The translations under genes and the position numbers were made by a program. Shown in pieces: positions 44,445 through 52,710 of a DNA stretch of 64,000 nt. Source of the DNA: Cohnella candidum. Its GTDB lineage: Bacteria > Bacillota > Bacilli > Paenibacillales > Paenibacillaceae. The stretch spans positions 1,833,001 to 1,897,000 of the forward strand of contig NZ_CP033433.1 of assembly GCF_003713065.1 (NCBI RefSeq), written 5' to 3'. Each line of letters starts with the position of its first letter. The stretch's first letter is position 1. Below the pieces are notes generated by a model. The model saw only the letters and a program-made list of their open reading frames with translations, searched no databases and was not told the origin of the DNA.

Positions 44445-45866
44445 TTATGCCGTCACTTCGGACTTGATTTTCCAATCGCGAACGTCGACGAAACGTCCTT
44501 CGATCGCTGCGGCTGCCGCCATTTCGGGCGACACGAGGTGCGTGCGTCCTCCGCGGCCTTGGCGGCCTTCGAAGTTCCGGTTGGACGTCGAGGCGCAGCG
44601 CTGTCCCGGCTGAAGCACGTCGGGGTTCATCGCGAGGCACATGCTGCAGCCGGCGTCGCGCCATTCGAATCCGGCTTCGACGAAGATTTTGTCGAGGCCT
44701 TCTTTCTCCGCTTGGAGCTTGACGCGGCCGGAGCCCGGCACGACGATGGCCGTGACGTTAGGGCTGACTTTGTAGCCTTTGGCAACGGAAGCGGCGGCGC
44801 GAAGGTCTTCGATGCGTCCGTTCGTGCAGGAGCCGATGAAGACGTAGTCGATCGGGATTTCCGTCATCGGCGTTCCCGGCTTCAGGCCCATGTAATCGAG
44901 AGCCGCGGCAGCGGCTTTGCGCTCGTTTTCGGTAGGGAGCTGCTCCGGTACCGGGACGGAGGACGTGATGTCCGTGCCCATGCCCGGGCTCGTGCCCCAA
45001 GTGACTTGCGGTACGAGCGTGTCGACGTTGAACTCGACGACTTTGTCGTAAACCGCGCCCTCATCGGTGAGCAGCGCCGACCAGCGCTCGACGGCGCGGT
45101 CGAAATCGGCGCCTTGCGGCGCGTATTCGCGGCCGCGCAGGTATTCGTACGTCGTTTGGTCCGGCGCGATGAGGCCGGCGCGGGCGCCCGCTTCGATCGA
45201 CATGTTGCAGACGGTCATGCGTTCTTCCATGGAAAGGCTGCGGATCGCTTCGCCCGTGTACTCCATGACATATCCGGTACCGAAATCCGTTCCGTATTTC
45301 GCGATGAGGCCGAGGATCAAGTCCTTCGCCGTAATGCCGGGGCGGCGTTTGCCGACGAAACGGACTTCCATCGTTTTCGGCTTGGCTTGCTGCAGGCACT
45401 GGGTAGCCAGTACGTGCTCGACTTCGCTCGTGCCGATGCCGAACGCCAGCGCGCCGAATGCGCCGTGGGTCGACGTGTGGCTGTCGCCGCACACGATCGT
45501 TTTGCCCGGATGCGTAAGGCCCAGCTCCGGCCCCATGACGTGCACGACGCCTTGGTCGATCGTGTTCAGGTCGTACAGCTTGACGCCGAATTCGTTCGCG
45601 TTCTTCGTCAGCGTGTCGACTTGCTGCTTGGAGATCGGATCCGCGATATTGAAGCGGTCCTTCGTCGGCACGTTATGGTCCATCGTCGCGAACGTGAGGT
45701 CCGGACGGCGAACCTTGCGGCCGCTCAGGCGCAGGCCTTCGAACGCTTGAGGAGAAGTAACTTCATGGACGAGATGCAGGTCGATGTACAAAATGCTCGG
45801 CTTGCCCTCTTCCGCCACGATGACGTGGTTGTTCCAAATTTTTTCGAACATCGTTTGTTTGCTCAT
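44445..45866 (-). CDS. leuC: 3-isopropylmalate dehydratase large subunit
   Basis: 473 aa. Aconitase-type 4Fe-4S enzyme; cluster cysteines in [14 protein letters not shown] and in [13 protein letters not shown], plus [13 protein letters not shown] of the active site. Forms the isomerase with LeuD. Transcribed away from a LysR gene; related inverted repeats overlap its -10 and lie about 60 bp upstream. Confidence 0.96.
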   Translation of the reverse strand: MSKQTMFEKIWNNHVIVAEEGKPSILYIDLHLVHEVTSPQAFEGLRLSGRKVRRPDLTFATMDHNVPTKDRFNIADPISKQQVDTLTKNANEFGVKLYDLNTIDQGVVHVMGPELGLTHPGKTIVCGDSHTSTHGAFGALAFGIGTSEVEHVLATQCLQQAKPKTMEVRFVGKRRPGITAKDLILGLIAKYGTDFGTGYVMEYTGEAIRSLSMEERMTVCNMSIEAGARAGLIAPDQTTYEYLRGREYAPQGADFDRAVERWSALLTDEGAVYDKVVEFNVDTLVPQVTWGTSPGMGTDITSSVPVPEQLPTENERKAAAAALDYMGLKPGTPMTEIPIDYVFIGSCTNGRIEDLRAAASVAKGYKVSPNVTAIVVPGSGRVKLQAEKEGLDKIFVEAGFEWRDAGCSMCLAMNPDVLQPGQRCASTSNRNFEGRQGRGGRTHLVSPEMAAAAAIEGRFVDVRDWKIKSEVTA

Positions 45867-45880
45867 GTGAATTCACCCCG

Positions 45881-45972
45881 ATAAGGTTATCTCTTAGATT
45901 GAACCTATCATAGCATTTCCTTGTTCATTGTTCCAAGATATAATATCTATAAGGTTAATAGTCCCAACCTAT
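45881..45972. promoter_or_regulatory. leuC/lysR regulatory region with paired dyads
   Basis: leuC promoter on the minus strand: TTGGAA 45936-45931, spacer 18, TATGAT 45912-45907. Two copies of ATAAGGTT...AACCTAT occur (45881-45908, spacer 13; 45949-45972, spacer 9). The first overlaps the leuC -10, the second sits near -60, the usual LysR recognition place. AGATAT-A-ATATCT (45936-45948) contains the TATAAT of a possible lysR promoter. Confidence 0.55.
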
Positions 45973-45993
45973 GATTCGGAGGTTTTGTCCCTT

Positions 45994-46899
45994 ATGGAAT
46001 TCCGTCAACTGATGTATGCGATCCAAATCGCCGCCGAACGCAACTTTTCGCGCGCCGCGGAAAAGCTCCATATCGCCCAGCCCTCGCTGAGCCAGCAGCT
46101 CTCCAAGCTCGAGAAGGAGCTCGGCGTCCTGCTGTTCAAGCGCAGCACGAACTCGGTCGAGCTGACGCACGCCGGTTCGTTGTTCGTGAGCCGCGCGCAG
46201 CAAATCGTCGACATGACCGAGCAGCTGCGCCGCGAAATGGAGGATTTGGCCGACCTGCGCAAAGGCCGCGTTGTCGTCGGCAGCGTTCCCGTCACCGGCG
46301 CCCATGTCCTGCCCGACGTACTTCCGGCGTTCCGGGCCGCATATCCGGATATCGAAGTGGTGCTGATCGAGGAAACGAGCAAAAAGCTCGAAGAGCTTAC
46401 CGTAAACGGAAGCACCGACGTCTGCCTGATGTCCTTGCCGATCGACGATCCCGCCCTCGCCTACCAGCCCGTCATCGAAGAGGAAATCTGTCTCGCGGTG
46501 CCGCCGGACCATCCGTTCGCGGCAAAGGCCGGAGGGCGGCGCACCATCCCGATCGCCGATTTGAAAGACGAGCCCTTCATTTTATTGAAGAAAGGACAAG
46601 GCTTCCGCGCCATCGCCCATCGGCTGTGCGCGGAAGCCGGCTTCGATCCGCGCGTCGTCTTCGAGAGCGGCAATATCGAGACGGTTCAGGCGCTCGTCGC
46701 GGCGGGCATGGGGATCGCCTTCGTGCCCCGAATGATTACGAGGAACGACTGGAAAGGACGCGCGCCCGTCTATCTCTCTCTCGAAGGCAAGCCGACGCGC
46801 ACGCTAGTCATCGCCTACCGCAAAGGCCGGTATCTGTCCAACGCGGCCGAAGCTTTCATCGAAACGTTCACGCGAACGCTTGCGAAAATCCATCCCTGA
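45994..46899 (+). CDS. LysR family transcriptional regulator
   Basis: 301 aa from ATG 45994 (GGAGG 11 nt upstream, a long gap). HTH MEFRQLMYAIQIAAERNFSR through AQPSLSQQLSKLEKELGVLL, then the periplasmic-binding-like effector domain (~90-295; GKRVVVG-like start RKGRVVVGSVPV, NIETVQALVAAGMGIAFVP). Divergent from leuC with matching dyads, so a regulator of leuCD, and probably of itself, is the simplest reading. Effector unknown. Confidence 0.88.
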   Translation: MEFRQLMYAIQIAAERNFSRAAEKLHIAQPSLSQQLSKLEKELGVLLFKRSTNSVELTHAGSLFVSRAQQIVDMTEQLRREMEDLADLRKGRVVVGSVPVTGAHVLPDVLPAFRAAYPDIEVVLIEETSKKLEELTVNGSTDVCLMSLPIDDPALAYQPVIEEEICLAVPPDHPFAAKAGGRRTIPIADLKDEPFILLKKGQGFRAIAHRLCAEAGFDPRVVFESGNIETVQALVAAGMGIAFVPRMITRNDWKGRAPVYLSLEGKPTRTLVIAYRKGRYLSNAAEAFIETFTRTLAKIHP

Positions 46900-46920
46900 T
46901 AAAATGCATGACATTTATCA
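46897..46920. promoter_or_regulatory. 24-bp inverted repeat upstream of the ABC/two-component operon
   Basis: TGATAAA-N3-CATG-N3-TTTATCA; the left arm includes the lysR stop codon. A weak promoter with TATGAT at 46968-46973 follows. Size and position suit a DesR/LuxR-type response regulator dimer; it could also help end lysR transcription. Confidence 0.4.
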
Positions 46921-47031
46921 TCCCGATCCGATTACATTCATCGGTATGGCCGATTCCGAACGCGCGGTATGATGAGTTCAGATCGAAAACGAAATCGCCG
47001 GTCGGCAAAACGAATCGGAGAGTGGAAACGG

Positions 47032-47928
47032 ATGAAAACAGCGATTCAACTGGAACGCGTCACCAAAACGTACAAAGGAAAAAAAGCCGTCGACGACCTG
47101 TCGCTGACGGTGGAAGCCGGCACGGTGCTGGCGCTGCTCGGCCCGAACGGGGCCGGCAAAACGACGACGATCTCGATGATCCTCGGCTTGCAGCAGCCGA
47201 CGAGCGGCAAGGTCACGATGCTGGGCGGCTCGCCCCGCGACGCCCGAGTGAGAGACCGGATCGGCGCCATGCTGCAGGACATCAGCGTCATCGACAACCT
47301 CAAAGTGTCGGAAACGATCGACCTTTTCAGAAGCTATTACAGCAAACCGCTCCCGCTCGAGCAGCTGCTGCTCATTTCCGGGCTGACGGGCGAGAAGGAT
47401 AAAATGGCAACCGCCCTTTCCGGAGGCCAGCAGCGCAGGCTCGGTTTCGCCATGGCTGCTGCGGGTGACCCGGACATCATTTTCCTGGATGAACCAACCG
47501 TCGGCATGGACGTCACGTCCCGGCAGCTGTTCTGGGACACGATCCGCGCGATGGCCGCCCGGGGCAAAACGGTCGTGCTGACGACCCACTATCTCGAGGA
47601 AGCCGACAGCCTGGCCGACCGGATCGTCGTGATCAACCACGGCAAACTGATCGCCGACGGAACGCCCGCCGAGATCAAGGCAAGCACGACGGGCCGCGTC
47701 ATTTCTTTCACGGCCGGTGCCGGAGTGACGGCAGAATCGCTGAGGAACCTTCCAGGCATAGCGGACCAGGAGTGGAACGGCCGCAGAGTAAAGCTTTTCA
47801 GCGGAGATACGGACCGGCTGATCCGCACCTTGATCGAGCGCGGCGTCGACATGCGGGATATCGAAATCCAAAGCGGCGGTTTGGAGGATGCCTTCCAGGC
47901 GCTCGTCCAATCCTCCCAAACGGCTTAA
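47032..47928 (+). CDS. ABC transporter ATP-binding protein (YvfR-like)
   Basis: 298 aa from ATG 47032 (GGAGAG ~9 nt upstream; the frame is open to 46969 without a ribosome site). Walker A GPNGAGKTTTISM, Q-loop MLQDISVI, signature ALSGGQQRRLGFAMA, Walker B IIFLDEPTVGMD, H-loop TTHYLEE. Works with the ABC-2 permease encoded next. Order and family match B. subtilis yvfR-yvfS-yvfT-yvfU. Confidence 0.93.
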   Translation: MKTAIQLERVTKTYKGKKAVDDLSLTVEAGTVLALLGPNGAGKTTTISMILGLQQPTSGKVTMLGGSPRDARVRDRIGAMLQDISVIDNLKVSETIDLFRSYYSKPLPLEQLLLISGLTGEKDKMATALSGGQQRRLGFAMAAAGDPDIIFLDEPTVGMDVTSRQLFWDTIRAMAARGKTVVLTTHYLEEADSLADRIVVINHGKLIADGTPAEIKASTTGRVISFTAGAGVTAESLRNLPGIADQEWNGRRVKLFSGDTDRLIRTLIERGVDMRDIEIQSGGLEDAFQALVQSSQTA

Positions 47929-47944
47929 AAGGAGCGGTTAAACG

Positions 47945-48697
47945 ATGAATACGACGATGACGGCCACTTGGGCCCAATGCAAAGCCGAACTCATGCGGAC
48001 GATCCGCAACCGGCGTTTCGTGTTTTTCTCGGTCATCATGCCGGTCGCCTTTTTCTTCATCTTCTCCAGCACGGTAGGCGACGACGTGCAAATCGGAAAC
48101 GTCAGTTGGCCCGCCTACTATTTGATGTCCATGACGGTGTACGGCGTTGTCGGCGCCAGCCTGACCTCGTTCGCCCAACGCATTTCGAAGGAACGCTCCC
48201 AAGGCTGGATCCGCCTCCTTCGCATCACTCCCCTTCCTTCCTGGTCATACGTAGTCTCTAAAATCGCGGCGCAAGGTCTGATCAACTTCTTCATCATCCT
48301 GCTCGTGTTCATCGTGGGCGGCTTCGGCAAAGGAATCCACTTGCCGGCTTCCACGTGGATCGAAAGCGGCCTGTGGATTTGGATCGGCGGCTTCGCCTTC
48401 ATGGCGCTCGGTTCGCTGATCGGCTCGATGCGCAACCCGGACGCGGTTCAGGTACTGGCCATGATCGTGTACATGTCGCTCTCGATCATCGGCGGCCTGT
48501 GGTTCCCGTCCAGCTCCATGTCGTCCACGATGCAGACGATCGCGAAATTCACCCCGACGTACCGGCTGGGTCAAGGAGCATGGAACCTGGTCGGCGGCGG
48601 GACGATCGATTGGGCCGGCGTCGGCATCCTGGTTGCGTACGTGATCGTGTTTATGGCAGTATCGTCCTATATCATGAAGAGACAGGAAGCGGTTTGA
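47945..48697 (+). CDS. ABC-2 type permease (YvfS-like)
   Basis: 250 aa with six predicted helices; family pattern SLTSFAQRISKERSQGWIRL and the last-loop FTPTYRLGQGAWNLVGGG. Export partner of the ATPase. Its TGA shares an A with the ATG of the sensor kinase (TGATG), so the transporter and its sensor are coupled. Substrate unknown; such sets often respond to membrane-active compounds. Confidence 0.9.
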   Translation: MNTTMTATWAQCKAELMRTIRNRRFVFFSVIMPVAFFFIFSSTVGDDVQIGNVSWPAYYLMSMTVYGVVGASLTSFAQRISKERSQGWIRLLRITPLPSWSYVVSKIAAQGLINFFIILLVFIVGGFGKGIHLPASTWIESGLWIWIGGFAFMALGSLIGSMRNPDAVQVLAMIVYMSLSIIGGLWFPSSSMSSTMQTIAKFTPTYRLGQGAWNLVGGGTIDWAGVGILVAYVIVFMAVSSYIMKRQEAV

Positions 48698-49857
48698 TGT
48701 TTCGTTCACTGTTCAAGCGGTCCCAGGAGGGGCCGCCTTTGGCGTTTTCGTTCGTGTGGCTCGTTTACTTGGCATTTCCGATCGGCGATCTGATCGAACG
48801 TCCCCTCCAAGAACAGATGGTGGGATTCCCGATTTTGCTCGGATTCGCCGTCATTTACGTCGTAGGATACGTTCGTCCTAAAATCCGGTTGTTCGCGATC
48901 TTCGTCCTGTTCGCCCTCATCGTCTATTACTCTTTCCGATATGATCCCGGCTACCTGTATTTGACCTTCTATCCGTCCCCGATGATCGGCATGCTCCGGG
49001 ACTCGCGGCAGTTGGCCGCCGCGATCACGGGGATGCTGGTCGTGTTCGCCGCCGTTATCTGGCACGCGGCCTTGTGGAACGACTCTTACGGATTGCTGCA
49101 GTTGGCTCCGGCCATGCTGATCATGCTGATGATGCCCTTCCTCATGAGATTCGGCCGGCGTTCCAGGGAGCTCAAGGACAAACTCGTGCTCGCCAACGAA
49201 GAAATCGCGCGTCTGTCCAAAAACGAGGAGCGCGAACGGATTTCCCGGGATTTGCACGATACGCTCGGACATACGCTTTCGCTCATCACGCTGAAAAGCG
49301 AATTGGCGGAAAAGCTGATCGCGAAAAACCCGGATCGGGCGGCGCAGGAAATCCGGGACGTGCAGATGACCTCACGGGCGGCGCTGCGGCAAGTCCGGGA
49401 GCTCGTCTCCGGCATGAGCGCGGTCACGGTCCGGGACGAAATCAGCCACGCCAAGCAGATTCTCGCGGCTGCGGGCATCGAGTTGGAGCTGGATGCGAAA
49501 ACTGGAGCAGACACGGAAGTGCCGGCACCGGCCCCCTTGGTGGACAACCTGCTCGGCATGTGCCTCCGGGAAGCGGTGACGAACGTGGTCAAGCACAGTC
49601 GAGCCCATTCTTGCGCGATCGGGTGGGGCGAAACGCCCCATGGGTATTTATTATCGGTGAAGGATGACGGAATCGGCGCAGCCTCTGCGGCTCTGGCCGG
49701 GGACGGCACGAAAAACGGCATCCAAGGCATGCGGAACCGGCTGCGTCTGGTGGACGGAGAGGTGACGGTGACCGCCGTTACGGGCAAGGGCACCGAGGTG
49801 CGTATTACCGTGCCAAGGGTGGAGAAAAACACGGGAAAGGAGAGTGCGGTCCAATGA
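48697..49857 (+). CDS. DesK-type sensor histidine kinase (YvfT-like)
   Basis: 386 aa from ATG 48697. Five or so membrane helices in the first ~150 residues without a large outer domain, then HisKA_3 with ERISRDLHDTLGHTLSLI (phospho-His in RDLHD) and a HATPase domain (REAVTNVVKHS, KDDGIG, GIQGMRNRL). The short membrane sensor suggests sensing of the bilayer or of the transporter itself. Overlaps its regulator gene by 4 nt. Confidence 0.93.
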   Translation: MFRSLFKRSQEGPPLAFSFVWLVYLAFPIGDLIERPLQEQMVGFPILLGFAVIYVVGYVRPKIRLFAIFVLFALIVYYSFRYDPGYLYLTFYPSPMIGMLRDSRQLAAAITGMLVVFAAVIWHAALWNDSYGLLQLAPAMLIMLMMPFLMRFGRRSRELKDKLVLANEEIARLSKNEERERISRDLHDTLGHTLSLITLKSELAEKLIAKNPDRAAQEIRDVQMTSRAALRQVRELVSGMSAVTVRDEISHAKQILAAAGIELELDAKTGADTEVPAPAPLVDNLLGMCLREAVTNVVKHSRAHSCAIGWGETPHGYLLSVKDDGIGAASAALAGDGTKNGIQGMRNRLRLVDGEVTVTAVTGKGTEVRITVPRVEKNTGKESAVQ

Positions 49858-50456
49858 GAGTGATTTTGGCGGAAGATCAAGGCATGCTGCGAGGTGCGCT
49901 TAGCGCGCTTCTGGACTTGGAGGACGACATCGAGGTGGTCGGCCAGGCGGAAAACGGCGAACAGGCGCTGCATCTGATTCGGACGCTGCAGCCGGATCTG
50001 TGCGTGATGGATATCGAGATGCCGCTCATGTCCGGACTGGACGTCGCCGAGCAATTAAAGGCGGACGGCAACCCGTGCCGCGTCGTGATTTTGACCACGT
50101 TTTCGCGGGCCGGCTACTTTCAGCGAGCCGTGAAGGCCGGCGTCAAAGGCTTCCTGCTGAAAGACTCGCCGATCGACGAATTGGCGGCGTCCCTCCGCAG
50201 CGTGTTTGCCGGCAAACGCGCGATCAGTCCGGAGCTCGCCCTCTCTTTCTATAATTCCGAGAACCCTTTGACCGAACGGGAGAAGGAAGTGCTCAAGCTG
50301 GCGAGGGAAGGCTTGCCGGCCGGGGAAATCGCGGGGCGCCTCTACTTGTCGGCGGGCACGGTGCGCAACTATTTGTCGGAAGCGATCCAGAAACTGGAGG
50401 CCAAAAACCGGATCGACGCGATCGGCATCGCGGAGCGCAACGGTTGGCTGGACTAA
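49854..50456 (+). CDS. NarL/LuxR-type response regulator (DesR/YvfU-like)
   Basis: 200 aa. Receiver with ILAEDQGMLRGALSALL, phospho-Asp in LCVMDIEMPLMSG and Lys in GFLLKDSP; LuxR-type HTH LTEREKEVLKLAREGLPAGE, LYLSAGTVRNYLSEAIQKLE. Output arm of the sensor encoded upstream, most simply controlling the same operon. Confidence 0.94.
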   Translation: MRVILAEDQGMLRGALSALLDLEDDIEVVGQAENGEQALHLIRTLQPDLCVMDIEMPLMSGLDVAEQLKADGNPCRVVILTTFSRAGYFQRAVKAGVKGFLLKDSPIDELAASLRSVFAGKRAISPELALSFYNSENPLTEREKEVLKLAREGLPAGEIAGRLYLSAGTVRNYLSEAIQKLEAKNRIDAIGIAERNGWLD

Positions 50457-50471
50457 GGCGGCGTCGAGGCG

Positions 50472-50492
50472 AATAGCGATACTGGGTGTCAC
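50472..50492 (+). repeat. Solitary copy of the 51-bp-array element
   Basis: AATAGCGATACTGGGTGTCAC, nearly the same as unit 2 of the parE-parC array (25386-25406), lying between the response regulator stop and its terminator. Confidence 0.7.
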
Positions 50493-50493
50493 A

Positions 50494-50534
50494 AAAAAGC
50501 TGCCCCCGCCGTAACGACGGCGATGGGCAGCTTT
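50494..50534. terminator. Bidirectional terminator
   Basis: AAAGCTGCC pairs with GGCAGCTTT and CGCCGT with ACGGCG around an AACG loop; A-run before, T-rich after. Serves the response regulator gene and the convergent nitrilase gene. Confidence 0.82.
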
Positions 50535-50537
50535 GTT

Positions 50538-51335
50538 TTACTCGTACAGATGCGGCCGGCGGTCGGCGAATACGGGAATGCGTCCGCGCACTTCGTCGGC
50601 GAGACCCAGCGCGATTTCGGCTTCCAGGATCGTCTCCTCTTCCCCCGCTTCGGCCAGCACTTCGCCCCATGGATCGATGACCATCGAATGACCGAAAAAC
50701 GAGGAGCCGCCGCTCATCCCCACCGTATTGCAGGATACGACGAACATTTGGTTTTCGATCGCCCGCGCCTGCAGCAGCGTCCGCCAATGGTGAAGGCGGG
50801 GATGCGGCCATTCCGCCGGCACGAACAGAATTTTGGCCCCGCCGAGCGCGAGCTTGCGAGCCAGCTCCGGGAACCGGATGTCGTAGCAGATCATCGCGGC
50901 GGCCGGAATCCCTTCGAGCTCAAACCGGCCGGGCTGATCGCCCGCTTGGAGATGCAGGTGCTCGTCCATGAGCTGGAAAAGGTGGATTTTCGAATACTCC
51001 CCGAGCTCCGCCCCATCCCGTCCAAACACATGGATCGTGTTCGTGACCCCGTCTCCGCGTTTTTCGGCCACGGATCCCGCCAGCACGTTCACTTGATGCT
51101 CGCGGCAAAACGCCGAAAAGAAGGCCTTCGTCCGTTCGCCCGAAGGGTCGGCCAGCTCCCCGATCCGATCGAGCGCGTAACCGGTGTTCCACATTTCCGG
51201 CAGCACGAGCACGTCCGGCTTCGGCATGCGGGAGACCGCCTCTTTCATCCACCGCTCCATGCGGGCGAAATTTTCTTCCGGGTTCCCCGCTTCTATGTTC
51301 ATCTGGATCAACGCCAGACGTATGTTTGCGGACAT
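50538..51335 (-). CDS. mtnU: Carbon-nitrogen hydrolase, probable omega-amidase (MtnU-like)
   Basis: 265 aa from ATG 51335 (GGAGGG 7 nt upstream; the ATG at 51353 precedes it). Nitrilase superfamily with the Glu-Lys-Cys triad: Glu in LVLPEMWNTGY, Lys in EYSKIHLF and Cys in AAMICYDIRFPELAR. Nearest known type is the omega-amidase that hydrolyses 2-oxoglutaramate. The divergent aminotransferase supports this, since glutamine-dependent transamination in methionine salvage makes that product. The other salvage genes are not in the window. Confidence 0.8.
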   Translation of the reverse strand: MSANIRLALIQMNIEAGNPEENFARMERWMKEAVSRMPKPDVLVLPEMWNTGYALDRIGELADPSGERTKAFFSAFCREHQVNVLAGSVAEKRGDGVTNTIHVFGRDGAELGEYSKIHLFQLMDEHLHLQAGDQPGRFELEGIPAAAMICYDIRFPELARKLALGGAKILFVPAEWPHPRLHHWRTLLQARAIENQMFVVSCNTVGMSGGSSFFGHSMVIDPWGEVLAEAGEEETILEAEIALGLADEVRGRIPVFADRRPHLYE

Positions 51336-51410
51336 TGCGCATCCCTCCGTCACACTTCTTGAGATGTTAACATCCTACCCCATCGGGACCGGATCGGCAA
51401 TACGCATCCA

Positions 51411-51440
51411 TTGCCCTCGCCGGACCCGTTATGCTACAGT
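51411..51440 (+). promoter_or_regulatory. Possible mtnE promoter
   Basis: TTGCCC at 51411-51416, spacer 18, TACAGT at 51435-51440. No SAM-box or other riboswitch fold is seen in the 144-bp gap. Confidence 0.4.
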
Positions 51441-51479
51441 CAACCTATTACCTGTTCAAACGGAGCGTGACTTCATCCC

Positions 51480-52661
51480 ATGTCTTTCCGCATTCAGCCG
51501 GCAGACCGTCTCCGGACGCTGCCCGAACAATTTTTCGCCGCTCTCGTAGGCAGAGCGAACGCGCGCATCGCGCAAGGCCGCGACGTCATTAACCTCGGTC
51601 AAGGCAATCCCGACCTGCCGACGCCGCCCCACATCGTGGAGACGCTGCAGAAAGCCGCAGCCAATCCGGCTTATCACAAATACCCGCCGTTCCGGGGCTT
51701 TCCTTTTCTCAAGGAAGCCGTCGCGAAACGCTATGAAGAAGATTACGGCGTGAAGCTCGACCCGGCAACGGAAGTCGCCGTTCTCTTCGGCGGCAAAACC
51801 GGCCTCGTCGAGATCAGCCAATGCCTGCTCAACCCCGGCGACGTCTGCCTCGTCCCCGATCCGGGATATCCCGATTACTGGTCCGGCGTCGCGCTGGCCG
51901 AAGCCGAAATGGCGTTCATGCCGCTGACCGCGGCCAACCGTTTCCTGCCCGACTACGGACTACTGGATGCCGAGACGCTTCGCCGCGCCAAGCTCATGTT
52001 CCTCAACTACCCGAACAATCCGACAGCCGCGACGGCGACGCCCGAGTTCTATGAAGAAACGGTGGCGTTCGCACGCAAACACGGCATCGTAGTCGCAAGC
52101 GATTTCGCCTATGGCGCGATCGGCTTCGACGGCAAGCGGCCCGTCAGTTTCCTCGAAACGCCGGGCGCCAAGGAAGTCGGAGTCGAGTTCTACACCGCTT
52201 CGAAAACGTACAACATGGCGGGATGGCGCGTCGGCTTCGCGCTCGGCAACGCCGCGGTCGTCGAAATGCTGAACCTGATCCAGGACCATTACTACTGCAG
52301 CCTGTTCGGCGGCATCCAGGAAGCGGCGGCCGAAGCGCTGACAGGCACCCAGCAGCCGGTCAAAGAACTGGTGGCGACCTACGAGCGTCGCCGGGACGCC
52401 CTGTACGCGGCCCTCGACCGGATCGGCTGGCGCGCGGAGAAGCCGGCCGGCTCCTTCTTCTGCTGGCTCCCCGTACCGGAAGGCTACACTTCCGTGTCGT
52501 TCGCCAACCTGCTGCTCGAGGAAGCGGACGTCGTCGTCGCCCCGGGCTCCGGCTTCGGTTCGAGCGGCGAAGGTTACGTTCGCCTGGGCCTTCTCGCGCC
52601 GGAGGAAAGACTCCAAGAAGCAGTTGCCCGCATCGGCCGGTTAGGCCTGTTCACTCGTTAA
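51480..52661 (+). CDS. mtnE: PLP-dependent aminotransferase (MtnE/YkrV-like)
   Basis: 393 aa, class I/II fold. INLGQGNPDLPTPPHIVETL, NYPNNPTAATA, PLP Lys in YTASKTYNMAGWRVGFALGN, and substrate-binding Arg in YVRLGLLAPEERL. Strong resemblance to the B. subtilis enzyme that transaminates 4-methylthio-2-oxobutyrate to methionine. GGAG lies 14 nt before the ATG, an unusually long gap. Divergent from the omega-amidase gene, which fits a joint role. Confidence 0.83.
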   Translation: MSFRIQPADRLRTLPEQFFAALVGRANARIAQGRDVINLGQGNPDLPTPPHIVETLQKAAANPAYHKYPPFRGFPFLKEAVAKRYEEDYGVKLDPATEVAVLFGGKTGLVEISQCLLNPGDVCLVPDPGYPDYWSGVALAEAEMAFMPLTAANRFLPDYGLLDAETLRRAKLMFLNYPNNPTAATATPEFYEETVAFARKHGIVVASDFAYGAIGFDGKRPVSFLETPGAKEVGVEFYTASKTYNMAGWRVGFALGNAAVVEMLNLIQDHYYCSLFGGIQEAAAEALTGTQQPVKELVATYERRRDALYAALDRIGWRAEKPAGSFFCWLPVPEGYTSVSFANLLLEEADVVVAPGSGFGSSGEGYVRLGLLAPEERLQEAVARIGRLGLFTR

Positions 52662-52664
52662 AAT

Positions 52665-52706
52665 AAAAGCTCCGCCGCATTCTTTCTGAATGCGCGGAGC
52701 TTTTTT
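52665..52706. terminator. Bidirectional terminator
   Basis: AAAAGCTCCGC and GCGGAGCTTTT arms with an inner GCATTC/GAATGC stem, T-runs on both strands. It ends mtnE and the leftward six-gene operon. Confidence 0.9.
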
Positions 52707-52710
52707 CATG

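Noticed and set aside
43359-45884. Plus-strand 841-aa frame opposite leuCD
   Set aside because: Runs across two real genes and their terminator on the other strand; composition typical of antisense frames.
48355-49857. 500-aa reading of the DesK-type kinase
   Set aside because: The first 114 residues overlap the permease out of frame; the TGATG junction at 48695-48699 gives the normal start.
51336-51479. SAM riboswitch upstream of mtnE
   Set aside because: The 144-bp gap lacks the conserved SAM-box blocks and a terminator.
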